64,000 nucleotides of DNA from Flexivirga endophytica (GCF_014640635.1 NZ_BMHI01000006.1:62001-126000); one strand, 5' to 3'. Numbered from the stretch's first letter, positions 8,081-18,345 are shown. The notes: generated from the sequence alone by a model not told the origin. Numbers and translations: made by a program.

Positions 8081-9763
8081 TCAGCCGAACAGCGCCTCCT
8101 GGAAGACGTTCGGGGCTTCGGACATCTTCCGGAGTGTCGTCGCGCTGCCCTTGGTCACTGCGGCCACCTGCTCGAGCCCCTTGTAGTTCCCGCCGGGGTC
8201 GAGCAGCACCATGCTGAGTGTGACGGGCTTCTTCGGGTCGTAATACTTGGCGACATACGCCTTGACCTGTGCCAGTGTGACGTGGTTGCCGGCGTCCTCG
8301 TTGGCGCCGTCGGACAGCACGATCACGCGGTTGGCCCTGCCGGGGGTGTAGTGGTCGACTGCGTACTTGTAGGCGCGCTCGATCGCCAGATAGACGGGGG
8401 TGCCGCCGCCGGGCTTGGCCCGGTCGAGTGCCGCGTGGATGTCTTTGATGTGTGCGGGGCTGTCGAGCGCCAGCGGCACGTCGTCGAAGACCGGCCCCTT
8501 GGCGCGGTTGGCGAAGAACCACATGGTCGACCGCTGCTGCGGCGACGCGAGGGTGAAGGCGAGCTTGAGCAGTTGCTGCATCATCACCACCTTCGGCGTC
8601 TTGGTGCCGGGGAACTTCTCGGTCATCGAACCGGACAGGTCCAGCAGCGCCACCGTGGAGTTGCGTCGGTGTGCAGTCTGCCACGCGCTGCGTGCTGTCT
8701 TGAACGAATCTGCAGTGACGGCAGCTGGTTTCGCCAGATCGCTGGCTCCGTCGATGCCGGGGCGTTCTCCGGTGCGGCTGCGATAACCGCTCGCGCGCAG
8801 CGCCTGTTGACCCGCCGGCGACCGCAGGTGCGTGAGGAGCACCTGGAACTTCGACTTGCTGAAACCGTTTGCCGGGGTGGCCACGATCGGCACGGCGGCG
8901 GCCCCGCCCAGCAGTGGCACGCCGACGAGTTGGTTGGCACCGGTTCGCGCGTTGTGGGCGGCGACTTCGCGCTCGGTGCTCAGCACGGCGCTCGCGGTCT
9001 TGGCGAAGGCTGCGGTGTCGGGTGCGTTCAACAGGTCACGTGCGGCCGAGTCGGACTTCTCCACGACCGTGAGTTGCTCGACGTGGACCATGGCGAACGT
9101 CGCGGGGGTCGGATGCGTGTAATCGGGCGTCTTGCCGACAGGTTTTCCGTTGACGGCCGTCAGCAGTGCGCCATACCCGATCGCGCCGGTGGCGGACGTC
9201 GCCGGATCGGGAATGGCGAGCCGGAAGTCTCCCCACTCGGCGTGCCCCTCGGTGGACCAGGTGTTCTTGCGGTTGAACCAACCCTGCAGGTTGTCGGTGG
9301 TCGGTGCTCCGAAGGCAGTCGCCATCGCCGACGGCATCGCCAGCACGACCGGGCTCGTGGCGACCAGCGCCGGGTCGTCGTTGGACGTCCCCGGCCGCAG
9401 CTCGACGTCCGCGTCACCGGCCGTCTTTGCCGGGGCGATGCGGTATGCCGGGCCGATCGTGTCCGCCAGTCTGTTGATCAGGCTCGTATCGCTGGTGCCG
9501 GTCCAGACCTGCACCACTTGGGCGTTCGCGCCGCTGGACGGCTTCGTCGTGGTCGTTCCCGCGGTGCTCGACCGAGTCGCGGAGCGGGTGTCGTCCTGCC
9601 AGGGCCGGGTGACGGCCACCGCCGTGCCGGCGACCGCGAGCACGCAGACTGCGGCGACGATCGCTGCCATCGCACCGCGGTTGCGCGAGTCCGCCACTCG
9701 GTGCCGGATCTGCGTGGAACCAGCCGGCTGGCTCGATCGATGACGACCTTGTCTGCGGCTCAT
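8081..9763 (-). CDS. Secreted/anchored VWA-domain protein with solute-binding-protein-like N-terminal half
   Basis: 560 residues. A short cytoplasmic, Arg-rich N-terminus precedes one membrane segment (about 31-51, MAAIVAAVCVLAVAGTAVAV), then a Ser/Thr-rich linker. Residues about 80-340 look like a periplasmic binding protein of the molybdate/sulfate type (VVQVWTGTSD, VVLAMPSAMATAFG, AIPDPATSATGAIGYGAL). From about 365 comes a von Willebrand factor A domain with a metal site: DLSGSM (D-x-S-x-S), later GGTPVYLAI (the Thr) and VIVLSDGANED (the Asp). VWA domains bind protein partners through Mg. The fold is anchored outside the membrane, so a role in envelope assembly or adhesion is plausible but unproven. 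ATG 9763 begins MSRRQGRHRSS. Confidence 0.8.
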   Translation of the reverse strand: MSRRQGRHRSSQPAGSTQIRHRVADSRNRGAMAAIVAAVCVLAVAGTAVAVTRPWQDDTRSATRSSTAGTTTTKPSSGANAQVVQVWTGTSDTSLINRLADTIGPAYRIAPAKTAGDADVELRPGTSNDDPALVATSPVVLAMPSAMATAFGAPTTDNLQGWFNRKNTWSTEGHAEWGDFRLAIPDPATSATGAIGYGALLTAVNGKPVGKTPDYTHPTPATFAMVHVEQLTVVEKSDSAARDLLNAPDTAAFAKTASAVLSTEREVAAHNARTGANQLVGVPLLGGAAAVPIVATPANGFSKSKFQVLLTHLRSPAGQQALRASGYRSRTGERPGIDGASDLAKPAAVTADSFKTARSAWQTAHRRNSTVALLDLSGSMTEKFPGTKTPKVVMMQQLLKLAFTLASPQQRSTMWFFANRAKGPVFDDVPLALDSPAHIKDIHAALDRAKPGGGTPVYLAIERAYKYAVDHYTPGRANRVIVLSDGANEDAGNHVTLAQVKAYVAKYYDPKKPVTLSMVLLDPGGNYKGLEQVAAVTKGSATTLRKMSEAPNVFQEALFG

Positions 9764-9890
9764 GGGGGGCCGTCCTTCAACGCGCGTGCTTTCAGGCCCA
9801 CAAGTCGTTGGCCGCGATTAGAAAATAGACGACGTCACTGGAGTATGGTGCGGCGTTTCATTTTCCTGTCCGAAACGTAACCAGCCTCGG

Positions 9891-11537
9891 TCAGTCGGTC
9901 GCGTGGATGTCGTCGGCGTCGATGATGCGGTAGGCGTAGCCCTGCTCGGCCAGGAAGCGCTGCCGGTGGGCAGCGAATTCCGCGTCGACGGTGTCGCGGG
10001 TGACGACGGCGTAGAAGTGCGCGGTGCGGCCATCGCCTTTCGGCCGCAGCACGCGGCCCAGTCGCTGGGCCTCCTCCTGGCGGGAGCCGAACGTCCCGGA
10101 GACCTGGATGGCCACGCTCGCCTCGGGCAGGTCGATCGAGAAGTTGGCGACTTTGCTGACCACCAGCTTGTTGATCTCGCCGTCGCGGAACTGCTGAAAG
10201 AGCTTCTGCCGCTGGGCGACCCGGGTCTCACCGGTGATCAGATCGGCGCCAAGCCGCTCGGACAGTGCGTCCAGCTGGTCGAGGTACTGTCCGATGATCA
10301 GCGTCGGCTGGCCGTCGTGTTGGCGGACGAGCTTCTCGACGACCGCTTCCTTGACCGGCGCGCACGACGCGAAGCGGTAACGGTCGTCGGGTTCCGTTGT
10401 GGCATAGGCCATTCGGTCGCTGTCGGACAGCGTCACCCGCACCTCGACACAGTCGGCGGGCGCGATGTAGCCCTGCGTCTCGATGTCCTTCCAAGGGGCG
10501 TCATACCGCTTGGGGCCGATGAGGGAGAACACGTCGGACTCCCGGCCGTCCTCGCGCACGAGGGTGGCGGTCAGGCCGAGCCGACGCCGGGCCTGTAGGT
10601 CGGCAGTCATCCGGAAGATCGGCGCGGGGAGGAGATGCACCTCGTCATACAGGATCAGCCCCCAGTCGCGGGCGTCCAGCAGCTCGAGGTGGGGGAAGAC
10701 GCCCTTGCGCTTGTGCGTGAGCACTTGGTAGGTCGCGATGGTGACCGGCCGGATCTCCTTGCGGGCGCCGGAGTATTCGCCGATCTCGTCCTCGGTGAGG
10801 CTGGTGCGGGCCAGCAACTCGTCGCGCCACTGCCGGGCGGAGACCGTGTTGGTGACCAGGATGAGGGTCGTCGCCTTGGCCTCGGCCATCGCGCCGGCGC
10901 CGACGAGCGTTTTGCCTGCGCCACAAGGGAGTACGACGACACCGGACCCGCCGTGCCAGAACCCGTCGACAGCCTGCTGCTGGTAGGGACGCAGTGACCA
11001 CCCCTCCTCGTTGAGCGAGATCGCGTGGGCCTCGCCATCGACGTATCCGGCATCGTCCTCCGCCGGCCAGCCGACCTTGATGAGCTGCTGCTTGATGGCA
11101 CCGCGCTCGGAGGGGTGCACCAGGACACTCGAGTCGTCGAGGCGGTCGCCGATCATCGGCGCGATCTTCTTGTGCCGCAGCACTTCGGTGAGCACCGCCG
11201 TGTCCGTGGTGGTCAGGATGAGCCGGCCTTCGTCGTCCTTGCGCAGCGACAGCCGTCCATAGCGGTCCATCGTCTCGGCGATGTCGATCAGCAGGGGATT
11301 GGGCACGGGGTAGCGGCTGTAGCGGATCAGCGCATCCACGACCTGCTCGGCGTCATGGCCTGCGGCGCGGGCATTCCACAGCCCGAGCGGGGTCACCCGG
11401 TAGGTGTGCATGTGCTCCGGCGCGCGCTCCAACTCGGCGAACGGCGCGATGGCACGGCGCGCCTCCGTCGCCAGAGGGTGGTCGACCTCCAGCAGCACGG
11501 TTTTGTCGCTCTGGACGATCAGTGGTCCGTCGGTCAC
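9891..11537 (-). CDS. DNA repair helicase of the XPB/Ssl2 family
   Basis: 548 residues, the size of bacterial XPB. The N-terminal 180 residues form the damage-recognition-like region, followed by superfamily 2 motifs: Q/Ia region LRPYQQQAV, Walker A LPCGAGKT (203-210), Walker B DEVH (298-301), motif III LGLTATLVREDG and motif VI QRLGRVLRPKG. It unwinds DNA 3' to 5' with ATP and is thought to serve repair. In mycobacteria the gene sits beside one encoding a Helicase_C_3-type protein. Here that partner is at 26867-29074, also on the minus strand but 15 kb away, with about fifteen kilobases of other genes in between. Confidence 0.93.
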   Translation of the reverse strand: MTDGPLIVQSDKTVLLEVDHPLATEARRAIAPFAELERAPEHMHTYRVTPLGLWNARAAGHDAEQVVDALIRYSRYPVPNPLLIDIAETMDRYGRLSLRKDDEGRLILTTTDTAVLTEVLRHKKIAPMIGDRLDDSSVLVHPSERGAIKQQLIKVGWPAEDDAGYVDGEAHAISLNEEGWSLRPYQQQAVDGFWHGGSGVVVLPCGAGKTLVGAGAMAEAKATTLILVTNTVSARQWRDELLARTSLTEDEIGEYSGARKEIRPVTIATYQVLTHKRKGVFPHLELLDARDWGLILYDEVHLLPAPIFRMTADLQARRRLGLTATLVREDGRESDVFSLIGPKRYDAPWKDIETQGYIAPADCVEVRVTLSDSDRMAYATTEPDDRYRFASCAPVKEAVVEKLVRQHDGQPTLIIGQYLDQLDALSERLGADLITGETRVAQRQKLFQQFRDGEINKLVVSKVANFSIDLPEASVAIQVSGTFGSRQEEAQRLGRVLRPKGDGRTAHFYAVVTRDTVDAEFAAHRQRFLAEQGYAYRIIDADDIHATD

Positions 11538-11627
11538 GCGGTGTTCCCTTCAAGAAGTAGCCGATTAAAGGTAACCACCGCGAGCGGCGACTTCTTCCGT
11601 CGGGAGACCACTGTCGCTCTGCGCGGG

Positions 11628-12203
11628 TCAGCACCGTTCGGTCGTGTAGTGCGAGACCAGGGCCTTGGCGGACGCCTCACCCTCGTCGATCGCGACCTGA
11701 TATTGCTCGCGCAACATCGTGGCCATCGTGCCGGTGTAGGCGATGAACAGTGCGCTGGCCAGTGACTTGGCTCTCCGTCCGGCGAGTAGCCGGGAGTGCT
11801 CGAGCAGCCGGTCGCGTAGTAGTTGCGTCTCTTCGGTGAGGACCGTCGTCAACTGCGCACTCGGTTGCGGTATGGCGGCAGCGGCACCACTGAACGCGCA
11901 CCACCGCTCGGTCAGGTGATCGCGTTGGTAGACACGAAGCGCCGGCCAGAGCGCGAGGAGTCGCCCCGCATCAGTGGTCGCGCGGGAGATCTCGTCGTCC
12001 CAGACCGCTGTCCACACGCGCAGCCGTCGTTGCAGCGCCGCGGTGATCAGCCCCTCCTTGTTGCCGAAGTGGGAGTAGAGGCTCGGCGGCGACGCGCCGG
12101 CCCGCCGCAGGATGACGTCGACCGGGGTCGAGACGGAACCGTCCATGAAGAGGACCTCGTCGGCCGCATCAAGCAGCCGATCACGCACCGGGGCTGTTCT
12201 CAC
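11628..12203 (-). CDS. TetR-family repressor, probably of the betaine genes
   Basis: 191 residues. The N-terminal HTH reads VRDRLLDAADEVLFMDG, then TPVDVILRRAGASPPSLY and SHFGNKEGLI, the standard TetR pattern; the remaining 140 residues are a variable helical ligand-binding domain. The start is GTG 12203. It is divergent from betB, and the 121-bp gap contains two near-identical palindromes of the kind TetR dimers bind. The simplest reading is that it represses both itself and the choline-oxidation operon, with choline or betaine aldehyde as inducer, as BetI does; it is not close enough by eye to call it betI. Confidence 0.88.
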   Translation of the reverse strand: MRTAPVRDRLLDAADEVLFMDGSVSTPVDVILRRAGASPPSLYSHFGNKEGLITAALQRRLRVWTAVWDDEISRATTDAGRLLALWPALRVYQRDHLTERWCAFSGAAAAIPQPSAQLTTVLTEETQLLRDRLLEHSRLLAGRRAKSLASALFIAYTGTMATMLREQYQVAIDEGEASAKALVSHYTTERC

Positions 12204-12212
12204 ACCACAATC

Positions 12213-12243
12213 ATAACGCGCGTTATGCTATAACGGTCGTTAT
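12213..12243. promoter_or_regulatory. Two tandem palindromic TetR operators
   Basis: ATAACGCGCGTTAT at 12213-12226 is a perfect 14-bp palindrome. Three bases later, ATAACGGTCGTTAT at 12230-12243 repeats the same half sites ATAACG and CGTTAT. Centres are 17 bp apart, so two dimers would sit almost on the same face with slight rotation. The pair lies 10 bp from the TetR start and about 80 bp from betB, well placed to block both divergent promoters. Confidence 0.8.
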
Positions 12244-12324
12244 CGAATAAGGAGTGCGAATCCGCCTGCGACTCGGCGGTCGAGCGCACACCGACAGCAC
12301 CAGCGAGAGTCACGGAGGACACCT

Positions 12325-13821
12325 GTGTCGAGCATGTTCATCGATGGGCAATGGTGCGAAGCCGCATCAGGGCAACAGCGCGAGATCACCTGCCCGGCCG
12401 ATGGATCCGTCGTCGCGACCGTTCCTGAGGGCGACGCCACCGACGCAGCACGGGCAGTCGACGCGGCGCGTCGCGCGTTCGACGCAGGGGAGTGGCCCGC
12501 CACGAGTTCGTCGGAGCGCGCTCGCCTACTGCACCAGCTGGCCGACCGGCTGGAGCAGGAGAAGGACGAGGTCGCCCGTCTCGAGTCGCTCGACACCGGC
12601 AAGCGGATGCTGGAGTCCCGGATCGACATGGACGACATCGTCGGGGTGTTCCGCCACTTCACCTCGCTCGCCCAGGCGCACGCCGGCCGCGTCGTCGACA
12701 CCGGGATGGCGCAGGTTTCCAGCCGGGTCGTCACGGAGCCGGTGGGGGTCTGCGCCCTGATCACGCCGTGGAACTACCCGCTGCTGCAGACCGCCTGGAA
12801 GGTCGCACCCGCGCTTGCCGCCGGCAACACCTTCGTGCTCAAGCCGAGCGAGCTCACCCCGCAGACCGCCTGTTGGCTGGTCGGGACGTTGAGCGACCTG
12901 GGCCTGGCGCCCGGTGTGGCGAACCTGGTGCTCGGCAGCGGTGCCGCGGTGGGTGGACCGTTGACGACCTCGCCGCTGGTCGACATGGTGTCCTTCACCG
13001 GCGGAGTGGAGACCGGACGAACCATCATGGCTGCCGCGGCCGGCACCGTGAAGCGGGTCGCGCTCGAACTCGGCGGCAAGAACCCCAACGTGATCTTCGC
13101 CGACGCCGATCTGCCCGCAGCGATCGACAACGCGGTGACTGCGGTGTTCCTCGACTCCGGGCAGGTCTGCTCGGCCGGGACGCGACTGGTGGTCGAGGAG
13201 TCCGTGCGCGACCGGGTGGTCGACGAGATCATCCGGCGTGCCGGGCACATCCGTCTCGGGGGACCGTTCGACGAGCGCGCCGAGTCCGGTCCGTTGATCA
13301 GCGAGGACCACCTCCGCAAGGTCCACTCCTACGTCCAGGCCGCCGTGCGTCAGGGTGCCCGACTGCGTTGTGGCGGGGAGCGCGCCGGCGGAGAGCTCGC
13401 CGGAGGCTCCTATTACCTGCCGACGGTGCTGGACGACTGCAACGGCGCGATGGACTGCGTGCACGACGAGTCGTTCGGCCCGGTGCTCACCGTCGAGACC
13501 TTCTCCGGTGCCACCCGGGACGAGGCCGAGGACGCCGCCACCCGGATCGCCAACGACACCGTCTACGGGCTGGCCGGAGCCGTGTGGACGAGCGACGCCG
13601 GACGCGCGGAGCGTATGGCGGGCCGACTGCGGCACGGCACCGTGTGGATCAACGACTACCACCCCTATGTGCCACAGGCCGAGTGGGGCGGCATGAAGCA
13701 GTCCGGGATCGGTCGCGAACTCGGCATCGACGGGCTGGCCGAATACCAGGAGACCAAACACATCTGGCACAACACCCGCCCCGCTCCGGCGGGTTGGTTC
13801 GCCATACCCGAGAACGACTGA
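12325..13821 (+). CDS. betB: Betaine-aldehyde dehydrogenase (aldehyde dehydrogenase family)
   Basis: 498 residues, standard for the NAD(P)-dependent aldehyde dehydrogenase superfamily. Visible motifs are the oxyanion region TPWNYPLLQ (N150), the NAD-binding FTGGVETG, the general base in [11 protein letters not shown] (E248) and the catalytic Cys in [11 protein letters not shown] (C282). It oxidises betaine aldehyde to glycine betaine. Substrate assignment rests on context: a GMC choline dehydrogenase and a BCCT carrier follow directly. GTG 12325 has a good GGAGGAC at 12314-12320; ATG 12334 is an alternative. The operon is headed by the tandem TetR operators. Confidence 0.9.
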   Translation: MSSMFIDGQWCEAASGQQREITCPADGSVVATVPEGDATDAARAVDAARRAFDAGEWPATSSSERARLLHQLADRLEQEKDEVARLESLDTGKRMLESRIDMDDIVGVFRHFTSLAQAHAGRVVDTGMAQVSSRVVTEPVGVCALITPWNYPLLQTAWKVAPALAAGNTFVLKPSELTPQTACWLVGTLSDLGLAPGVANLVLGSGAAVGGPLTTSPLVDMVSFTGGVETGRTIMAAAAGTVKRVALELGGKNPNVIFADADLPAAIDNAVTAVFLDSGQVCSAGTRLVVEESVRDRVVDEIIRRAGHIRLGGPFDERAESGPLISEDHLRKVHSYVQAAVRQGARLRCGGERAGGELAGGSYYLPTVLDDCNGAMDCVHDESFGPVLTVETFSGATRDEAEDAATRIANDTVYGLAGAVWTSDAGRAERMAGRLRHGTVWINDYHPYVPQAEWGGMKQSGIGRELGIDGLAEYQETKHIWHNTRPAPAGWFAIPEND

Positions 13822-13868
13822 GTTCCGTTCGGCACCAGGCTCATCGACCTCCAGGAGGAAGACGCATC

Positions 13869-15611
13869 ATGAAGCAGAGCTACGACTACGTCATCGTCGG
13901 CGGTGGGTCCGCCGGGTCCGCGCTGGCCAACCGGTTGAGCGCCGACGAATCAACCTCCGTGCTCGTCCTCGAAGCGGGGCGTTCGGACTTCGTCTTCGAC
14001 CCGCTGATCCACATGCCGGCGGCGCTGATGTTCCCGGCCGGGAACCCGCTCTACGACTGGGCGTACGAGACGGAGCCCGAGCCGTTCATGAACGGCCGGC
14101 GGGTCGCGCACGCACGCGGCAAGGTGCTCGGCGGCTCCAGCTCGATCAACGGGATGATCTTCCAGCGCGGCAACCCGGGCGACTACGACAAGTGGGCCAC
14201 GTTCGACGGGATGCAGGACTGGGACTATGCACACTGCCTGCCTTACTTCAAGCGTATGGAGTCCTGTATGGCGGGCGCCGACACCTGGCGCGGCGGGTCA
14301 GGCCCCCTCAAGATGGAACGCGGCCCGGCCAGCAGCCCGCTCTTCCAGGCGTTCTTCGAGGCGACCGAGCAGGCGGGATATCCCCGCACCGACGACGTGA
14401 ACGGTTACCGGCAGGAAGGCTTCGCGCCCTTCGACCGCAACGTGTTCCACGGCAGCCGGATGAGCGCTTCCCGCTCCTACCTGTGGCCGGTCCGTGGCCG
14501 GCCGAACCTCGACATCGCAACGCTGGCCACGGTGACCGGGCTGCGCTGGCAGGGTGATCGGGTCACCGGGGTCGACTTCGTGCGAGCCGGGCGCCGGCGC
14601 CATACAGTGCAAGCGGGAGAGGTCATTCTGTGCGGGGGCGCATTCAACTCACCGCAGTTGTTGCAGCTCGCCGGGGTCGGGGACCCCGAGACGTTGCGGT
14701 CCGCCGGGGTCACCCCGCGGGTCGAGCTGCCGGGCGTGGGCGAGAACCTCCAGGACCACCTGGAGGTCTACCTGCAGCACAGCTGCGTCCAGCCGGTGTC
14801 GATCGCGCCGTGGCTGAAGAAGTGGAAGGCGCCATACATCGGTGCCGAATGGCTGTTCAACCGCGGCGTCGGCACCTCCAACCACTTCGAGGGCGGTGGC
14901 TTCATCCGCACCAACGACGAGGTCGCCTACCCGAACCTGATGTTCCACTTCCTGCCGATCGCGGTGCGGTATGACGGCAGCGCGCCCGAGGGCGGCCACG
15001 GCTACCAGGTGCACGTCGGCCCGATGAACTCCGACGTGCGCGGCCATGTCCGCATCAAGGACGCCGATCCGCGGCACAAGCCCGCCATTCGCTTCAACTA
15101 CCTCTCGACCGAGCGCGACCGGCAGGAGTGGGTCGAGGTGATCCGCGCCGCGCGGCACATCCTCGCCCAGCCCGCGTTCGCCACGTTCGACGGTGGCGAG
15201 CTCTCGCCCGGACCATCGGTGCAGACCGATGAGGAGATCATCGACTGGGTGGCCCAGGACGCGGAAACCGCTCTGCATCCTTCGTGTTCGGCGAAGATGG
15301 GCACCGACGACCAAGCGGTCGTCGACCCCGCGTCGATGCGGGTGCAGGGCACCGAGGGTCTACGCGTCGTCGACGCGTCGGTGTTCCCGACCATCACCAA
15401 CGGCAACATCTTCGCGCCGGTGATGATGGTCGCCGAGAAGGCGGCCGACCTGATCGCCGGGAACACTCCGCTGGCTCCCGAGCACGCGCCCGTCTACCGC
15501 GCCGGTGCGGGTATGCCGATCCATCCACAGGGCGACCCGCGCAACCAGGCATGGGATGCCAAGACGGCAGTGCCCAGTGCGGAGCAGGCCATCACGGGGG
15601 TGACCCGATGA
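13869..15611 (+). CDS. betA: Choline dehydrogenase (GMC flavoprotein oxidoreductase)
   Basis: 580 residues. The N-terminal FAD-binding fold reads [19 protein letters not shown] and ends in LVLEAG; the GMC signature follows as [16 protein letters not shown]. The active-site His is in [11 protein letters not shown] (about residue 470), and the C-terminal FAD loop is [18 protein letters not shown]. It oxidises choline to betaine aldehyde, feeding the aldehyde dehydrogenase 47 bases upstream. ATG 13869 is preceded by AGGAGGAAG at 13853-13861. Its stop overlaps the carrier start (ATGA at 15608-15611), so the two are translationally coupled. Confidence 0.92.
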   Translation: MKQSYDYVIVGGGSAGSALANRLSADESTSVLVLEAGRSDFVFDPLIHMPAALMFPAGNPLYDWAYETEPEPFMNGRRVAHARGKVLGGSSSINGMIFQRGNPGDYDKWATFDGMQDWDYAHCLPYFKRMESCMAGADTWRGGSGPLKMERGPASSPLFQAFFEATEQAGYPRTDDVNGYRQEGFAPFDRNVFHGSRMSASRSYLWPVRGRPNLDIATLATVTGLRWQGDRVTGVDFVRAGRRRHTVQAGEVILCGGAFNSPQLLQLAGVGDPETLRSAGVTPRVELPGVGENLQDHLEVYLQHSCVQPVSIAPWLKKWKAPYIGAEWLFNRGVGTSNHFEGGGFIRTNDEVAYPNLMFHFLPIAVRYDGSAPEGGHGYQVHVGPMNSDVRGHVRIKDADPRHKPAIRFNYLSTERDRQEWVEVIRAARHILAQPAFATFDGGELSPGPSVQTDEEIIDWVAQDAETALHPSCSAKMGTDDQAVVDPASMRVQGTEGLRVVDASVFPTITNGNIFAPVMMVAEKAADLIAGNTPLAPEHAPVYRAGAGMPIHPQGDPRNQAWDAKTAVPSAEQAITGVTR

Positions 15612-17653
15612 GCATCGATCAGACCGACGCCCCGCAGACGTCGGCCGTCGACGAGCCCGTCGGCGGACCGATCACGAAGTGGCCCGTGCTGATCGTGTCC
15701 GGCGTCTTCACCGCGGTGGTCGCCGGGTGGGCACTGGTGGACACCGACTCCGCCGGCACATTGCTCGGTGACGCGGTGTCCTGGATCGCCAACGGATTCG
15801 GCTGGTTCTACATCGCCCTGGCCACGACCGTGCTGGTGTTCGTGGTGTATGTCGGCGTGCGGTACCCGAAGGTGCGCCTCGGCAAGGACTCGGATCGCCC
15901 TGAGTTCTCGACGTTCTCGTGGGCCTGTATGCTCTTCGCCGCCGGCATCGGTACCGATGTGATGTTCTTCGCGGTCGCCGAACCCGCCACGCAGTACCTG
16001 CACCCACCGCAGGGCAAGGGCGGAACTCTGGACGCGGCACGGGAATCGACCGTGTGGACGTTGTTCCACTACGGCATCACCGGCTGGGCCATGTACACCC
16101 TGATGGGGATCGCGCTGGGCTACTTCGCGCACCGCAAGGGGCTGCCGCTGGCGGTCCGCTCGGCGCTGTATCCGGTGCTGGGCAAGCGGATTCGGGGCCG
16201 GATGGGCGATGCCGTCGACATCGCCACCGTGCTGGGCACGATCTTCGGGGTCGCGACGTCGCTCGGCATCGGCGTGGTCATGTTGAACGTCGGGCTCGAC
16301 GTGCTGTTCGGCATCGACCAGGGCCTGCCCGCTCAGATCTGCCTGGTCGCGCTCGCCGTGTTCATGGCGACGGTCTCCGCGATCTCCGGTGTCGACAAGG
16401 GAATTCGCTTCCTGTCGCAGCTGAACGTGCTCCTCGCGATCGGTCTCGCCCTGTGGGTGCTGGTCACCGGAAGCACCGCATTCCTGCTGCGCGCCCTCGT
16501 GATGAACGTCGGCGACTTCGTCTCGATGTTCCCCGGTATGACGATGGACACGATGGCTTATGACCATCCGAAGGACTGGATGAGCGCGTGGACGCTCTTC
16601 TTCTGGGCGTGGTGGATCGCCTGGGCGTCCTTCGTCGGGATGTTCCTCGCCCGGATCTCCAAGGGCCGCACCATCGGACAGTTCGTGTTCGGGACGCTGA
16701 GCATCCCGTTCCTCTACATCATCATGTGGGTGTCGATCTTCGGTAACAGTGCGGTCAAACGGATCCGCGACGGTGACGGCAGTTTCGGCAGTCGCGCGGT
16801 GAACTCGCCCGAGCAGGGGTTCTTCGACCTGCTGCAGCAGTACCCGTTGCCGCTCTTCCTCGTCGGCCTCGCCACGTTCGTCGGCCTGCTGTTCTATGTC
16901 ACCAGCGCTGACTCGGGAGCGCTGGTGATGGCGAACCTCTCCTCGGACCTTCCCGACTCGGAGGTGGACGCGAAGCCGTGGATGCGGATCCTGTGGGCCA
17001 CCGCCACCGGCGTGCTGACGGTCGCGATGCTGGTGGTCGGCGGGATCCCTGCGCTGCAGAACGCCACCATCATCATGGGGCTACCCTTCGCAGTGGTGAT
17101 GATCCTCGTGATGCTCGGGCTGCACCGCGCGTTGGAGACCGAACGCCTGCAGGCCACCGCGTTCCGGACCTCGTTGCCCGCCACCGCGATCGGCGGCCCG
17201 GACCTGCGACGGCCGGGCACCTGGCGGAGCCGAATCACCCGGTCCTTGGGTGCGGTCAGCATCAAGCAGGCATCCCGGCGGCTGGACACCGTGGTGCTGC
17301 CTGCCCTGAACGAAGTGGTCGACGAGTTGGTGCAGCGAGGTGTCGACGCGCGGATCGTCACCGCCGACCCGGCGCCTGGTCCGATCGTGCACGCCGTGAC
17401 GCTGGAAGTGCCGGGGACCGAAGCGGGCACGTCGTTCAGCTATGCCGTGCGGGTCCGGCGGGCGAAGGCACCGTCATACGGCTCGCGAATGATCGAGGCG
17501 GACGACACCACGGCCAGCCTCGAGGTGGTGCTGCCCGGCGGCGGTACCTATGACGTCCTCGACTATTCCGCGGACCGGATCTGTCACGACGTGCTGGACC
17601 ACTACCAGTGGTGGTCGTCGTCGCAGGCCGCAGCCGCCGACGCGCTGGCCTGA
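15608..17653 (+). CDS. betT: BCCT-family choline/betaine transporter with long C-terminal domain
   Basis: 681 residues. Twelve membrane segments span about 25-530, with the BCCT signature in [20 protein letters not shown] and the G-x-G-x-D-like stretch [17 protein letters not shown]; that Asp replaces the Gly of sodium-coupled members, as expected for a proton-coupled choline carrier such as BetT. After the last helix comes a roughly 130-residue hydrophilic tail, the osmosensing domain found in BetT-type carriers. It should bring in choline for the two enzymes encoded upstream. The start codon overlaps betA. The gene is convergent with the YbaK-like gene, leaving only 13 bp. Confidence 0.9.
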   Translation: MSIDQTDAPQTSAVDEPVGGPITKWPVLIVSGVFTAVVAGWALVDTDSAGTLLGDAVSWIANGFGWFYIALATTVLVFVVYVGVRYPKVRLGKDSDRPEFSTFSWACMLFAAGIGTDVMFFAVAEPATQYLHPPQGKGGTLDAARESTVWTLFHYGITGWAMYTLMGIALGYFAHRKGLPLAVRSALYPVLGKRIRGRMGDAVDIATVLGTIFGVATSLGIGVVMLNVGLDVLFGIDQGLPAQICLVALAVFMATVSAISGVDKGIRFLSQLNVLLAIGLALWVLVTGSTAFLLRALVMNVGDFVSMFPGMTMDTMAYDHPKDWMSAWTLFFWAWWIAWASFVGMFLARISKGRTIGQFVFGTLSIPFLYIIMWVSIFGNSAVKRIRDGDGSFGSRAVNSPEQGFFDLLQQYPLPLFLVGLATFVGLLFYVTSADSGALVMANLSSDLPDSEVDAKPWMRILWATATGVLTVAMLVVGGIPALQNATIIMGLPFAVVMILVMLGLHRALETERLQATAFRTSLPATAIGGPDLRRPGTWRSRITRSLGAVSIKQASRRLDTVVLPALNEVVDELVQRGVDARIVTADPAPGPIVHAVTLEVPGTEAGTSFSYAVRVRRAKAPSYGSRMIEADDTTASLEVVLPGGGTYDVLDYSADRICHDVLDHYQWWSSSQAAAADALA

Positions 17654-17666
17654 GCCCCGCCGCCGG

Positions 17667-18206
17667 TCAACTGGCGAAAACGCCGACTTCCGTGGTCGGT
17701 AGCCCGGCCAGTTGGTCCGGCGGCACCAGGCACTTGCTGCGGCGCAGGCCCGAGCCGATGACCACGGGGGCCGGTGCGTTCGCGACGCGTTCGTCGACGA
17801 GCACCGGCCAGCCGGTGGGCAGCCCGACGGGGGTGATCCCGCCATACTCCATCCCGCTCAGGTGTACGGCGTCGTCCATCGGTGCGAACGAGCACTTGCG
17901 CACGTCGAGGAACTTGCGCACCGCCTTGTTGACGTCGGCGCGGGTGGTCGCGAGGACGACCACTGCGGCATACCGGGTCGTCTCGCCGCGACGGCCCGCG
18001 ACGACGACGCAGTTCGCCGACAGCTCCGGCGCCGAGTCGTATGCCGAGCAGAATGCGGCCGTGTCGGCGAGCTCCGGGTCGATCTCGCTGACCTCCAGAC
18101 CGGGGACGGCGTCGAGCGCCGCGACGACCGGCTTCGCCAGGAGGTCGCTGCGGTCGGCTCCGGCGTGCCAGGTCAGGGTGCCGCGTCCGTCGAGTCCATC
18201 AGCCAT
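17667..18206 (-). CDS. YbaK/ProX-type aminoacyl-tRNA deacylase
   Basis: 179 residues, the usual length of free-standing YbaK/EbsC proteins. Recognisable pieces are the KxFxDVRK block AVRKFLDVRKCSFAPMDDA, the Gly-rich loop EYGGITPVGLP and WPVLVDERV near the C-terminus. These proteins hydrolyse mischarged aminoacyl-tRNAs such as Cys-tRNA(Pro) in trans. ATG 18206 was preferred to an upstream Met because the family's own fold starts right after it (LTWHAGADRSDLLAKP). A 94-bp palindromic element lies 22 bp upstream of its start. Confidence 0.85.
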   Translation of the reverse strand: MADGLDGRGTLTWHAGADRSDLLAKPVVAALDAVPGLEVSEIDPELADTAAFCSAYDSAPELSANCVVVAGRRGETTRYAAVVVLATTRADVNKAVRKFLDVRKCSFAPMDDAVHLSGMEYGGITPVGLPTGWPVLVDERVANAPAPVVIGSGLRRSKCLVPPDQLAGLPTTEVGVFAS

Positions 18207-18228
18207 GCCGCCACCATAGGCGCGCCAC

Positions 18229-18322
18229 GCCGAGAGGACAGGGGATGTACCGAGAGGAGAGGGCATTCAGCCTGAATTTGCCTGAATCGCCTGTCCTTTC
18301 GATGAACGGGTGTCCTCTCGGC
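18229..18322. repeat. 94-bp palindromic element, copy A
   Basis: The element begins GCCGAGAGGACA (18229-18240) and ends with its exact reverse complement (18311-18322), and is followed by GAGGGGG. Inside, an imperfect second stem pairs 18256-18270 with 18282-18296 (12 of 15 bases) around an 11-base loop. A copy of the same length, with identical ends but a different interior, lies at 31808-31901. It sits between two minus-strand genes, downstream of the M20 hydrolase and upstream of the YbaK-like start. It has no T-run and no gene of its own. Confidence 0.85.
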
Positions 18323-18345
18323 GAGGGGGCTCGGCGCGCAGCGGC

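Noticed and set aside
8282-9880. Long open frame on the plus strand opposite the VWA-domain gene
   Set aside because: It is an antisense shadow typical of high-GC DNA: the composition is Arg/Gly/Val-rich without any motif, while the minus-strand frame has clear domains.
11628-12203. Naming the TetR gene betI
   Set aside because: The context fits, but the ligand-binding domain does not show recognisable BetI-specific motifs, so only the family is claimed.
12492-13868. Upstream extension of the choline dehydrogenase frame through betB
   Set aside because: The extension is out of frame with betB and random in composition; a strong ribosome site and the FAD motif place the start at 13869.
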